From the NCBI RefSeq assembly GCF_007990755.1, contig NZ_BJXA01000030.1:32410-96409 (forward strand): a stretch of DNA of 64,000 nucleotides, given 5' to 3'. The notes under the pieces are model-generated. The model ran no database searches. It was not told the DNA's origin and was given only the letters and a program-made list of their open reading frames with translations. The stretch is from Nocardia ninae NBRC 108245 (GTDB lineage Bacteria; Actinomycetota; Actinomycetes; Mycobacteriales; Mycobacteriaceae). Shown here one piece after another: positions 1-8,776 of this stretch (position 1 is the first letter of the stretch; every line of letters begins with the position of its first letter). The translations under genes were made by a program, and so were the position numbers.

Positions 1-152
1 CAGCTCAGCTGCCGAGCCCACCGCGCCATCGGCGCGTCACTGTCCAGATGCCCCTGAATCGCGCACAACAGCACCTCCGGCGAGAGGAACGGTCCCCGCC
101 CGTCGGAAATCCCGACCACTACCGTCGCACCGTATGGGCCCATCGCAATCAC
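1..152 (-). CDS. Partial unidentified protein, N-terminus only
   Basis: Only the first 50 or so codons are in the window; the gene runs off the left edge. The proposed start is a GTG at 152 whose bases overlap the stop of the upstream gene (GTGA); an in-frame ATG lies at 143. The visible peptide begins VIAMGPYGATVVVG and is free of stops. It does not show a family I can name. The coupling suggests it is the third gene of a minus-strand operon with the two genes to its right. Confidence 0.55.
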   Translation of the reverse strand, partial: MIAMGPYGATVVVGISDGRGPFLSPEVLLCAIQGHLDSDAPMARWARQLS

Positions 153-1135
153 CGCCCACCCGGCAGCGACGGCGCCCAGCCAGGCGGCAGCCAGTGCCCT
201 TGGTCGTCGAAAGGCCGGCGCCGGGGGCATGTCAACTCTGCCGTGTTCGTCTCGGGCATCGGCGGATGCGCCCGTCGGTTCCGCCGATCTAACCCCGGTA
301 GCGGAATCTCACATCGCGTTACCGTGCCACCCGTGTCGGACCGGGCACGCCGTGCGCTACCTCCATGGTCGGTGCCGCAGATCTGTTGCACTGCTTCGCT
401 GACCGGCTCGTCGGCATGATCTCGTGTCTCATAGAGCTCCACCATTACAGTGGCGGACTCCGGCGGGCACCAAACCTCGACGCGCATCCTGCCCGGCTCC
501 GACCCGAGGTTGGTGACGCTCGCCCGCACCGCATCACCAACCAGCTCATGCATAAGGTCATCGACCGCCTCGACCAGGTCACCGAGTCCCGAGCGTGTCA
601 ACTGCTTACGCAGGTTCAATTCCACGATCTCTTCGGCCAGCGAGAAGGCAGGAACTTCGAACTCCGCTATCCGCCCGGGCCGCTCGCCACAACCGAGACT
701 GGAATCGACGTAGAGCACCTTCGCTTGCGGCGCGACCTGCGAAATGCGGTGTAGCAGAACGTGACGCGGAACACCCAGGTTGTCGAAGTGCTCCGGGGAC
801 GGAACCAGCAGATGCCCGGCATCGGCGTTATCCAGCGCATCCAGCAGCGACCACAGTGCTGAGGTCGGTGGCGCGCTCCTCAACAGCTTCTCCAGGTCCA
901 CTCTCTCGCGCTCGGCGAACTGCCACAGACGGGCTACCACTTGCGCGCCGGACTCGCGATCGAACGCATGCAACAGCGCCCACAGATCGCGCACAGGTGA
1001 CCGTGCCTCACAGAAGATCCGCCCCCACACGGAACCCCCGTAGCTGCGAGCGGACTCCTCCAGCTGCTCCGCCATTCTGTTCGGCGAGGTCTGAGCCGCC
1101 GCCAGCTGCACATAACCGAACATCTGAGCTGTCAC
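149..1135 (-). CDS. Degenerate resolvase-like / HATPase-like two-domain protein
   Basis: Hypothetical protein of 328 residues with a GTG start overlapping the stop of the gene before it. Residues 1-125 read like a serine-recombinase catalytic fold (GYVQLAAAQ, then FCEARSP, then HLLVPSPEHFDNLGV), but the usual catalytic serine context is absent, so recombinase activity is unlikely. Residues about 160-275 resemble a histidine-kinase-type ATPase fold as in anti-sigma factors: a helix with DDLMHELVGDAVRASV, a strand RVEVWCPP, and a terminal GGTVTRCEIPL. The glycine-rich ATP lid is not clear. The tail after residue 280 is Pro/Arg-rich. A regulatory role is possible; function is unknown. Confidence 0.65.
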   Translation of the reverse strand: MTAQMFGYVQLAAAQTSPNRMAEQLEESARSYGGSVWGRIFCEARSPVRDLWALLHAFDRESGAQVVARLWQFAERERVDLEKLLRSAPPTSALWSLLDALDNADAGHLLVPSPEHFDNLGVPRHVLLHRISQVAPQAKVLYVDSSLGCGERPGRIAEFEVPAFSLAEEIVELNLRKQLTRSGLGDLVEAVDDLMHELVGDAVRASVTNLGSEPGRMRVEVWCPPESATVMVELYETRDHADEPVSEAVQQICGTDHGGSARRARSDTGGTVTRCEIPLPGLDRRNRRAHPPMPETNTAELTCPRRRPFDDQGHWLPPGWAPSLPGGR

Positions 1136-1317
1136 TGCGGCACCCCCAAAACCGCATCAACGACGTCGCTGATCGACGGAAGCACGTCACTGTCTGGCAA
1201 CTCGACCCCCTCGCGATATCCATCTCCAGTCGAAAAGGGGATGAAATCCGTGTCGGTGCCGCCATTCTCATCGCCAACCCACTCGCGATTCGCTAGGTGC
1301 TGTTGACCTATAATCAT
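1132..1317 (-). CDS. Small acidic hypothetical protein
   Basis: A 61-residue acidic protein beginning MIIGQQHLANREW, read from the ATG at 1317; a TTG four codons upstream is an alternative start. Its stop overlaps the GTG start of the resolvase/HATPase-like gene (GTGA), which supports it being real and translated with that gene. No domain is recognised. It would be the first gene of a three-gene minus-strand operon. Confidence 0.5.
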   Translation of the reverse strand: MIIGQQHLANREWVGDENGGTDTDFIPFSTGDGYREGVELPDSDVLPSISDVVDAVLGVPQ

Positions 1318-1450
1318 GTACCGAGTCAAGCCCCGATACCCCTGCTAGTTCAACGGCACGAAATTACGGCAGATACGGCACGTTTACACACCATGAATAC
1401 AGCACGGAATTGATGCGGATATACATCACGAACGGGAAACCTTCGGTGGT

Positions 1451-2344
1451 CTATTGGTAGCGGTGCCATATGGCGGCGGTACACCCTGATCGCAGGGTCG
1501 ACAGGCGATGTGCGTGTTCAGCGGCTACATCAGGGCGATGCCCGAGATCAGGCAAGACACTCGTGACCATGATCAGCTCACGGATGCGGGCCAGGACAGG
1601 CCAGTACGGCTCCTCCCGGACGTCCGAGCCGTAGGCGTCGACGAACTGCGCGTAGAAGCCTGCGCGGTCGAACCGCGCAGCCCCCACAGCCTGGGGAACG
1701 AGATCCCATGCCAGCGGCCCGATTCCGGTCTCGTCGAGGTCGCACAGCACGATCCGACCTGATTCCTCCAGAAGAAGATTGCCAGTGTGTGGATCGCCGT
1801 GAATGATTCCCATAGGCATGAACGTTTGCAAGGCGAGGTAGTCCTGCTCGATGGCAAGCCACTGGTCGCGTAGCCAGTCGACGTCCCCTGACGGCAGACC
1901 GGGATCGGCGTCGGCGAGTCGGCGGCGCGCATTGTCGAACGGGTTCCACTTCTGCAGCGAGTCATCGATGGCCAGACTGTGAAGGGCATGCAGTGGGTTA
2001 GCCAACTGCGCTGCTGTCCAATTCTCCCTGGTTGTCAGCTCGTGCCACAGCGTCACGGTGAATTGATCGCCCACATGAATTGGCTGTTCGCCCGCTAGTA
2101 GCTGGACGATCGGCGCGCCTTGGTCCTGTAGCCAACGCGCCATCTCGACAAGCCGGCGCCCGCGGTGGTGTCCTATATCGCCGCTTCCGACGCGAACAAT
2201 GATTGGGGTGCGCAGTCGATAAACTGCGTTCACGGTGTACTTGATCAGCTCTGCGCCGGCCGCATCGAGGTCCATCCGAGCACAGGCCTCCGCCACCGCG
2301 TCGTGCAGCTCTGCGGCACGACGCGGCGAGATTTTGGTCGCCAC
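1451..2344 (-). CDS. Aminoglycoside phosphotransferase (APH) family kinase
   Basis: A 297-residue APH-fold small-molecule kinase. The catalytic loop is IIHGDPHTGNLL (about residues 179-190) and the metal-binding motif is CDLDETGIGPLAWDL (about 199-213), both characteristic of the family. The N-lobe is short, as in many actinobacterial APH-like proteins whose substrate is not an antibiotic. The start is a GTG with only a weak upstream GGA. It lies 40 bp downstream of an XRE-TPR regulator on the same strand, a pairing common in actinomycetes. The substrate cannot be inferred, and resistance should not be assumed. Confidence 0.85.
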   Translation of the reverse strand: MATKISPRRAAELHDAVAEACARMDLDAAGAELIKYTVNAVYRLRTPIIVRVGSGDIGHHRGRRLVEMARWLQDQGAPIVQLLAGEQPIHVGDQFTVTLWHELTTRENWTAAQLANPLHALHSLAIDDSLQKWNPFDNARRRLADADPGLPSGDVDWLRDQWLAIEQDYLALQTFMPMGIIHGDPHTGNLLLEESGRIVLCDLDETGIGPLAWDLVPQAVGAARFDRAGFYAQFVDAYGSDVREEPYWPVLARIRELIMVTSVLPDLGHRPDVAAEHAHRLSTLRSGCTAAIWHRYQ

Positions 2345-2384
2345 TCCATCATCCTAGATTGCGTGCCAGCGAGTGCCAGGCCCC

Positions 2385-3776
2385 TCAACTCGTCAACGCC
2401 TTCGGCTCAGGCAGCGCCAATTGCTCGACCCGGTGACAGATGTCCTGCACTTCTGAGGTCTGCGGAAAGGTTGGCGCCTCCTCACTCATGGAGCGCAGTC
2501 GGCCGACTACGCGTGCGCTGACGACTTCTCGTGTCATGGACAGAGCGGTGTGCGCTGACCGTACCGCTGAATCTATGTCGCCCAGTCGGAACTGGGAGGT
2601 GGCTGCGGTCGTGTGATCGAACAGCAGGCTGCGTTTCGGGCGGTTAGCGCCCGACGCTTCGAGCGAATCCAACGCCTGGCCCAGAGCGTCGATCGTGTAG
2701 CGCTCCGCTGCGCGCGGATCGTCGGTCGCACGGGCAAACTCGTTGAAAATCACCGACCTGAGACCAGCATGCTCGCCGGAGGTGAAGAAGACCTCGGTCC
2801 AGGGATCGGCGGCCGATGCTTCGACGCCACTCAGCTCGTGCTCGGCTCGCCCCAGCGCATCGTGCATCCGCCGCCGGTTGCCCATCATTGCGTGAGCCCA
2901 CGCCTCGTTTGTGTACAGCCGGGCGCTCTCGCCGGAATTCGAGGCGTCCTGAGCACTCAGCTGTCCCAGCTGAAACACGCGTAACGCCTCACGCGGTCGG
3001 TTCTCTACCAGGCTGACTCGCCCCAGAACATAGTAGATCGAGGCCGAGAGGCTGTCAGCACCCGCAAGGCACGCGTAGGACAGTGCCCATGCGAGAAAGG
3101 CCCGCGCGCTATCTTGCGCGCCGATGTCGTGATAAGCCCAGCCGGTCAGCCGTGCGAGGTCTGCCAACGCGACCGCCATCGAGTTCTCAGTTGCTGTGTC
3201 CTCGCACATGTGAAGCATGCAGCTGCTCGAGGTCAGCAGCGCCGAGGCCGCGTCCACTATGGCGAAGCCACCGTGCCGCTGATCGAGCCCGCGCAATCCT
3301 GCCGTGACACCTCGGACGTACTCGACATCAGCCATCCCGACGTTGCCGAGGGCCGGCCCAGCATGCTTGGGAAACCAGGACTTCAACTCCGATGTCGACC
3401 CGACGGTCGCCGCTGCGGCAATCGCGGCAAGAAACTCTCGGCGATCTTCGCCGTCCGCGTATTCCAGGGTAATGACGGCGGATCGCGAGGGGTACGGCAT
3501 GTCTCTGGAATTGGATACAGCATCCGGGACCACGAGTACGGCATCCGGGACCGGAGCACCGAGTTCGCGTAGTGCAATCGTGTATTCGGGTCCGGGCTGC
3601 TTGACCGCTCCGCATTCCCAGCGTGAAACATGCTGCTGCTCACAGGAAAGTCTGAGCCCGAGTTCGGCCCCCTTGTCGTTCAATGCCTGGGCGAATTCGT
3701 GCTGATTGAGTCCCAGCGTGAGCCTGCGGTACATGCGCAGGCGGCCACCCCAAGCGGCTGCTCTGGATCCTGCCAT
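2385..3776 (-). CDS. XRE-family HTH regulator with TPR-like C-terminal region
   Basis: A 463-residue regulator. Residues 10-70 form a Cro/C1-type HTH (LGLNQHEFAQALNDKG, then CEQQHVSRWECG). Residues about 110-460 are alpha-helical repeats rich in Ala, Leu and Arg of the TPR-like type (for example SARAFLAWALSYACLAGAD and YYVLGRVSLVENRPREALR). This is the layout of actinobacterial XRE-TPR proteins thought to respond to a small ligand or peptide. It precedes the APH-like kinase on the same strand and is divergent from the WhiJ-type gene at 4028, so the 250 bp between them probably holds both promoters. Confidence 0.8.
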   Translation of the reverse strand: MAGSRAAAWGGRLRMYRRLTLGLNQHEFAQALNDKGAELGLRLSCEQQHVSRWECGAVKQPGPEYTIALRELGAPVPDAVLVVPDAVSNSRDMPYPSRSAVITLEYADGEDRREFLAAIAAAATVGSTSELKSWFPKHAGPALGNVGMADVEYVRGVTAGLRGLDQRHGGFAIVDAASALLTSSSCMLHMCEDTATENSMAVALADLARLTGWAYHDIGAQDSARAFLAWALSYACLAGADSLSASIYYVLGRVSLVENRPREALRVFQLGQLSAQDASNSGESARLYTNEAWAHAMMGNRRRMHDALGRAEHELSGVEASAADPWTEVFFTSGEHAGLRSVIFNEFARATDDPRAAERYTIDALGQALDSLEASGANRPKRSLLFDHTTAATSQFRLGDIDSAVRSAHTALSMTREVVSARVVGRLRSMSEEAPTFPQTSEVQDICHRVEQLALPEPKALTS

Positions 3777-4027
3777 GGTTTGCCTCCGGCCCCAGCTTGT
3801 GACTGCCGACTCTGCGAAGGTCAGCCCGGCTCCGTGGTGAGCCGAGGGTGACCGCCGTCATAGCAGTGTCCTCCGAGGTACCATCAGATCACAAGCTTGC
3901 ATTTGAGTGTCGTTCAAATATCGTGCAGTCATACGGAAGATCTGGTGGCGTGGCCTTGTTTGCAATCAATAGGCGATGTTCAATTGAGTGACACATGGTC
4001 GACGCATGTTGAGCAGACGGGAGGCTC

Positions 4028-4921
4028 GTGTCCATCAACGTGGGCGAGGCGATCCTTCGTCGTCACATCGGACGTCGCCTGGCAGAGCTGCGCGAAGGCC
4101 GTGGGTTAACCCAGCGGCAAGCAGCTGAAGCTATCCAAAGGGGGATCTCAACTATCTCGCGGATGGAGGACGGTAACCTCGGCGTCCGGTATCGGGATGT
4201 AGACGTCCAGCTGATCCTCGACGTGTACAACGTCAGCGGTGAAGAGAGGGAGCGACTGCTCGCCTACACCGCGGCAACCCGAAACGGCCGTACCACCCAG
4301 TGGTGGGAGGGCTACTCCCAGGACATGCCCGAATGGTTCAGCATGTATGTGATCCTGGAGGATTCGGCCAGCTCGATCCGCGAGTATGAGTCCGAGCTCA
4401 TCCCGGGGCTGTTACAGACCCGCGACTACATCGAACAACTCGCTCGCACTCCGGCTGGGCTTCTGGATGACGCCGCCGTGGAGCGAGCGGTCCAGATCCG
4501 TCTCGAACGGCAGAGTCTCCTAGCGCGTCCACATGCACCACACCTCGATGCGATCCTCAACGAATCCGTCATTCGACGTCCGGTCGGCACCCCGGAGGTG
4601 ATGGCCGGTCAGCTCGAGCATCTGCTGGAAGCGTCGAACCAGGGCAACATCACAGTTCGTCTTCTCCCTTACTCTGCTGGCGTTCACGGCGGCATGGGAG
4701 CGAGCGCATTTATCCTGCTTGACTTCCCGACCGGTTCCAACGGCGAGCGCCTGGAGCCGCCGATCGCCTACGTCGATACCCTGACGGGCTCCATGTATTT
4801 GAACAAGGTTGACGAGTTCCGCAGCTACGAACTTGCTTGGGCAGACCTCGAATCGAAGGCGCTCAGCGAGGAAGAGTCGCGGCGACTCATTGTCTCGGCA
4901 ATGGAAGGACTTCATCAATGA
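4028..4921 (+). CDS. WhiJ-type XRE regulator with DUF5753 domain
   Basis: A 297-residue regulator. Residues 10-70 are an XRE HTH (RLAELREGRGLTQRQAAEA, then GISTISRMEDG). The rest is the DUF5753 sensor domain, with WWEGYSQDMPEWFSMYV..LE, IREYESELIPGLLQT and the C-terminal YLNKVDEFRSYELAWADL. The GTG start at 4028 sits only 3 bases after GGGAGG; the GTG at 4040 is a possible alternative. Its stop overlaps the start of a DUF397 gene (ATGA). Such pairs are abundant in sporulating actinomycetes and are linked to developmental control (WhiJ family). Confidence 0.85.
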   Translation: MSINVGEAILRRHIGRRLAELREGRGLTQRQAAEAIQRGISTISRMEDGNLGVRYRDVDVQLILDVYNVSGEERERLLAYTAATRNGRTTQWWEGYSQDMPEWFSMYVILEDSASSIREYESELIPGLLQTRDYIEQLARTPAGLLDDAAVERAVQIRLERQSLLARPHAPHLDAILNESVIRRPVGTPEVMAGQLEHLLEASNQGNITVRLLPYSAGVHGGMGASAFILLDFPTGSNGERLEPPIAYVDTLTGSMYLNKVDEFRSYELAWADLESKALSEEESRRLIVSAMEGLHQ

Positions 4922-5286
4922 TCACCGGTGTCTGGCGCAAGGCGACCTACAGCAACAACCAGGGCGCCTGCGTCGAGGTCCGCGTCGACACCGGCACGGT
5001 GTCGATTCGCGACAGCAAATACCTACAGGACCCAAACAACGATCCTCACGTGCAGCCGGTCATCAGCATCACCACTACGCAGTGGACCAGCATTCTCGAT
5101 TGGGTCGCCGGGCGGACCTCAATGAAGCCCCAAGCCACGCGGGTAGAGATAGCAACCAACGGCTCGGTTCTGATGAGCACCTCGGACGGTACTGTGACCT
5201 TGGCCTACACGGTCGCGGAATGGGAAGCATTCACCGCTGGTGTGCGCGACGGTGAGTTTGATCCGGCAGTCACCCATGCCGCTTGA
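4918..5286 (+). CDS. DUF397 family partner protein
   Basis: A 122-residue protein with the DUF397 signature at its N-terminus: WRKATYSNNQGACVEVRVD, followed by VSIRDSKY. The ATG at 4918 overlaps the stop of the WhiJ-type gene, giving translational coupling. Typical DUF397 proteins are about 60-70 residues; this one has roughly 55 extra residues (ITTTQWTSILDWVAG onward, ending with a strand-rich segment and VAEWEAFTAGVRDGEFD), resembling a second DUF397-like unit. It is expected to act with its upstream partner as a small regulatory or antitoxin-like protein. Confidence 0.85.
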   Translation: MITGVWRKATYSNNQGACVEVRVDTGTVSIRDSKYLQDPNNDPHVQPVISITTTQWTSILDWVAGRTSMKPQATRVEIATNGSVLMSTSDGTVTLAYTVAEWEAFTAGVRDGEFDPAVTHAA

Positions 5287-5459
5287 CCGGGCGTGCCGGG
5301 TCCTGCGGCGCGCTTCGTAATCTCATCGCTGACATCGTCTCAACCGCACATCCGGGTGACGAAGTTGAGACACAGCAGGTCAAAGTATCTGCCCGGGCCT
5401 GGTTCAATTGAGTCCCGGCATAGCAACCCAGGGGCCGCTTTCGATGGTGAGAGAACGCA

Positions 5460-6131
5460 ATGGGTAAAGACGATGATGACGCGGCTCGTGCTGTCGCGCC
5501 GTATACGCGCCCGTTCCTGGGCATTTATGACCTGTGGGTTATCCAGTTGTCCAACCGGTTTGCGTGGAGGTGTCCCGCGAAGACGATGCTCGAGCTGTAC
5601 AACCAGCATCTCGGTGAACGGCATCTTGAGGTTGGCCCGGGGTCAGGCTGGTATTTGGCCAAGGCGACGATGCCTGCGGCCGGAGAGGTCACTCTGGTTG
5701 ACTTGAACCCGACTCCACTGGCATACACCCGCCGACGGCTGGAATCGCTAGGCCACCGTGTTCATACGGTGTCACACAATGTTCTCGAACCCGTTCCCGC
5801 GAGCGTCGGTACCGGGTTCACCTCGGTCGGCATCAACTTCGTCATGCATTGTGTGCCGGGCAGTTTCGCGCAGAAGGGGGTTGCCTTCGCGCATTTGGCC
5901 AGAGTACTGGCCGACGAGGGAACGCTGTTCGGGTCGACCATCCTGAATCGGCGGCCGGGCACGTTGTTCGGCCGCACACTGACCTTCGCCTACGGGCGGC
6001 TGGGTGCGTTCAACAACACCCGCGACGACCAGGCCGGACTGGAGACCGCACTGCAGGCGGCGTTCAAGCAGGTCACTATCACCGAAGTCGGCGACGTGAC
6101 GCTATTCACCGCCCGGCGGCCGCGACGCTGA
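5460..6131 (+). CDS. Class I SAM-dependent methyltransferase
   Basis: A 223-residue Rossmann-fold methyltransferase. The SAM-binding motif I is LEVGPGSGWYL (about residues 56-66), followed by the acidic loop VTLVDLNPTPL and the motif IV region INFVMHCVPG. The N-terminus (YDLWVIQLSNRFAW) resembles small-molecule methyltransferases annotated near ubiquinone or menaquinone types. The ATG is preceded by a GGTGAGAG-type ribosome site. It ends 17 bp from the convergent P450 gene. The substrate is not predictable. Confidence 0.85.
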   Translation: MGKDDDDAARAVAPYTRPFLGIYDLWVIQLSNRFAWRCPAKTMLELYNQHLGERHLEVGPGSGWYLAKATMPAAGEVTLVDLNPTPLAYTRRRLESLGHRVHTVSHNVLEPVPASVGTGFTSVGINFVMHCVPGSFAQKGVAFAHLARVLADEGTLFGSTILNRRPGTLFGRTLTFAYGRLGAFNNTRDDQAGLETALQAAFKQVTITEVGDVTLFTARRPRR

Positions 6132-6148
6132 ACCCTCCCGCCCGCATC

Positions 6149-7573
6149 TCATTGTCGGCGCGTGAGGCGGAGCCGAAAACCGCGCGGCTTGAGCGTGATC
6201 TGTTCGGCGATATCGAGTGTGTAGGCGGGATCGTGCTCGAAGTCGAAGGCTCTCAGGACATGAGCAAGCGCCAGCGTCACTTCGGCCTGCGCAAATTGCC
6301 TGCCAATGCAGGCTCGAGGTCCAGTGCCGAACGGCTTGTAGATGTGGTCGCCGAGCTGGCTTCGGCGCTCGGGTAGCCAGCGATCGGGATCCCATTCCTC
6401 GGCATCGTGCCCCCACGCTGACTGGTCGCGGTGGGCCTGGAGTGTCAGCACGAGCACCCAATCCCCGGCTTCGAACCGATAGCGGCCATCACCGATGGTC
6501 ACCGTGTGCCGGGCTTCGCGGAAATAGCCGGGTGCGACGGGCCATAACCGCAGTGTTTCGTCGATGATGCGGCGAACGGTACGCAGCGCGGCTACGTCGT
6601 CGAATCCGATCGCCGGACGGCCGGGGCCTGGGAACCGGCCGTTGAGTTCGGCGCGGGCCTGGGCGGCGACCTCAGGGTGCCGGGCGAGTTCGTACAGAGC
6701 GAAAGCGAGTGTGCCAGCGGATGTTTCGTGTCCTGCGACGAGGAAGGTGAGCAGGTTGTTACGGATACTGAGGGGCTCCAGCTGCTCACCACTCTGTGGG
6801 TCGAGTACGGTGAGCATCCGGTCGAGCAGGTCACCATGCTTACCGACAGTGCCGCTGGCCTGCCGCGCGGTGATCACCTCGTCAACGACCCGATGGACGT
6901 ACACGATGTCGCGACGATGCTGCGCGGCTGCTCGCCGACCCAATGTCCGCTGGAGTAGCGGCGGCAAATTCGCGTTCCGGTTGATATAGGTAAGTCCGCG
7001 CAACATCGCTGCGACGAACGGGTGCACATCGGTGCGGGCGAACGAATCGAAGGTGTACCCGAATCCAGCCCGACTGATGATTTCGAGGGTTGCCTTGTTC
7101 ATGTCCTCGGCCACATCGACCCAATCGCCGGACTCTGCGTAGCCGTCCCAGTAGTCGAGCAGCTCGCCGACCACCTGGTTCATGGTGTCGTGGTAACCGC
7201 GCATCGCGGAGCGTGTGAACGCGGGGGCGAGAATGTTATGGGCCTTGGCCCAGTTCGGTTCGTGGTTGTATGCGGTGAACAAGCCGTCCCGCGCAACGGG
7301 GCGGATTTTCTTGAATAGGACTCCGACATGTTTGCACCAGTCGCGCTCATCGTTGATTTCGGCGATAAGGTCGGTCCCTGAGACTATGATCATTGGCCAG
7401 TTGACGATCTTGCGCTGAAAGATTGGTCCCAGCTTCTGCGCGTCGCGCATCGAGGTCTGCGTTGGTTTCACGGGGTTGATCGTCAGCAGGTCACCCAGCA
7501 GCGGTAAACGCCAACGCGGGTGTGGCAGAGCAGGATTCGGGTTCTGAGTACCGGGTCTCGCGCTCAATGCCAT
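6149..7573 (-). CDS. Cytochrome P450, CYP102-like heme domain
   Basis: A 474-residue stand-alone P450. It has the I-helix oxygen-activation motif VAGHETSAGTL (about residues 280-290), the K-helix ExxR (IDETLRLWP) and the heme-binding loop FGTGPRACIGRQFA with its cysteine ligand near residue 420. The overall sequence and loop style resemble the P450 half of CYP102 fatty-acid hydroxylases, but no reductase domain is fused. It therefore needs separate redox partners, and none is encoded nearby. It lies 27 bp downstream of the DUF6545 gene on the same strand and is probably co-transcribed with that gene set. Likely lipid or fatty-acyl hydroxylation, by inference. Confidence 0.9.
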   Translation of the reverse strand: MALSARPGTQNPNPALPHPRWRLPLLGDLLTINPVKPTQTSMRDAQKLGPIFQRKIVNWPMIIVSGTDLIAEINDERDWCKHVGVLFKKIRPVARDGLFTAYNHEPNWAKAHNILAPAFTRSAMRGYHDTMNQVVGELLDYWDGYAESGDWVDVAEDMNKATLEIISRAGFGYTFDSFARTDVHPFVAAMLRGLTYINRNANLPPLLQRTLGRRAAAQHRRDIVYVHRVVDEVITARQASGTVGKHGDLLDRMLTVLDPQSGEQLEPLSIRNNLLTFLVAGHETSAGTLAFALYELARHPEVAAQARAELNGRFPGPGRPAIGFDDVAALRTVRRIIDETLRLWPVAPGYFREARHTVTIGDGRYRFEAGDWVLVLTLQAHRDQSAWGHDAEEWDPDRWLPERRSQLGDHIYKPFGTGPRACIGRQFAQAEVTLALAHVLRAFDFEHDPAYTLDIAEQITLKPRGFRLRLTRRQ

Positions 7574-7600
7574 GGGGGACTCCTATCTAGTCAGGCCGTG

Positions 7601-8776
7601 CTATCGGTGGGCGACCGTGGTGGTGATTCGACGCGCGTGCGGCCATGCCTCGGCAAGGGCAAGTAGCTGCTGCAGTTCCGCGGTCAGATTCCGGACGCCT
7701 AGCTGAGCGGGCGGCCGAGGATCGCCGACTTTAGTAACGGGTGCGTGACCGGCCGTTTTGGCGTCGATCGCCGCGGCAACGTGCCGTGCGTAGCCGTCTG
7801 GATCCTGTGCGAACGAATCGAATTCGACATCGGCGTCGGTGTAGCGGCGCAAGTGCTGCAGGCTGTCGCGGATCTCGACTGTCATCCGGTGCAACCGGGT
7901 CGCCGGTTCGACCCGGCCGTGCCGATCGCGAGGCAGCTCCAGCACGATCTCGGGCACAGCGGCGGTCAGATCGCGCCACACCGGACGCAGGCGGCGGCAG
8001 TAGCGCCCGGTGCGGTCCCAGCCGGTGATAGTCAGCACGGTGCTGATCAGAGGCACCGCGACGACACAGCCCGCCCCCGCAGCCGCCCCGAAAAAGGTCC
8101 AGGCTTTCATGCGCATCTCCGGATCTCGTGACGGCTCGTCGTTGAGCACCTCGATAGCGGTGATCAACGGAGAGGCCATGGCATCCAGCCCGATAGCCGC
8201 CGCAATGCCGAAAACCCCCAGATATAGGGTGCGCTCGCGCCACGTCGTGGTTGCGTCTGCGGTCCGGATCTCATGGATGCTGATGCGGCCCACCAGCATG
8301 GCGGTGGCGCCGATCGGCCCATAGAAGGCAACCCATGCGACCACTGCGGGCCAACCCATCGCCTGGTCGATCAGTTGATTCGATCGCCGCGCCGGCGTTC
8401 CCGCGATCAACACCACAACACTTGCCGCTACCGTGATCGCGTCGTACACCCTCTGCCGACGACCGGTCTGATCGGGATCCGCCCCGCCCCACAGCCGGGC
8501 GATTCCGTAGATCGGCCCGACCGTTAGCAAGATGCAACCGAAAGACAGCTGCCGGGCGATGTTCACCACGTCGGCATCGTCGAATGGCAGCAATTGCGTG
8601 AGCAACCGCTCCATCGAGCTCTCCCGCAGGAGCAGACCTAAGAGCGCCGCAGCGAGTGCGCGGTTGATGAGCCGATCGACGTGGTCGTCGTTGAGCAGCC
8701 ACCAGCGGCCCACGGTGATCAGGGAAAGGAGCCCCAGCACCGGCCAGGCGATAACGCCCGGGATCGGCGAAGTCAT
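7601..8776 (-). CDS. MAB_1171c-type (DUF6545) membrane protein
   Basis: A 391-residue protein with about seven N-terminal membrane segments (for example VIAWPVLGLLSLITVGRWW, ALAAALLGLLL, PAVVAWVAFYGPIGATAMLVG, AGCVVAVPLISTVLTI) and a cytosolic C-terminal region from about residue 265. That region has the family signature WRDLTAAVPEIVLELP and the conserved LHRMTVEIRDSLQHLRRY. This layout matches the MAB_1171c/DUF6545 family of actinobacteria. Its start overlaps the stop of the metalloprotease gene (ATGA). Family members are regularly encoded beside an IrrE-like protease and an HTH protein, as here; the function of the set is unknown. Confidence 0.8.
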   Translation of the reverse strand: MTSPIPGVIAWPVLGLLSLITVGRWWLLNDDHVDRLINRALAAALLGLLLRESSMERLLTQLLPFDDADVVNIARQLSFGCILLTVGPIYGIARLWGGADPDQTGRRQRVYDAITVAASVVVLIAGTPARRSNQLIDQAMGWPAVVAWVAFYGPIGATAMLVGRISIHEIRTADATTTWRERTLYLGVFGIAAAIGLDAMASPLITAIEVLNDEPSRDPEMRMKAWTFFGAAAGAGCVVAVPLISTVLTITGWDRTGRYCRRLRPVWRDLTAAVPEIVLELPRDRHGRVEPATRLHRMTVEIRDSLQHLRRYTDADVEFDSFAQDPDGYARHVAAAIDAKTAGHAPVTKVGDPRPPAQLGVRNLTAELQQLLALAEAWPHARRITTTVAHR

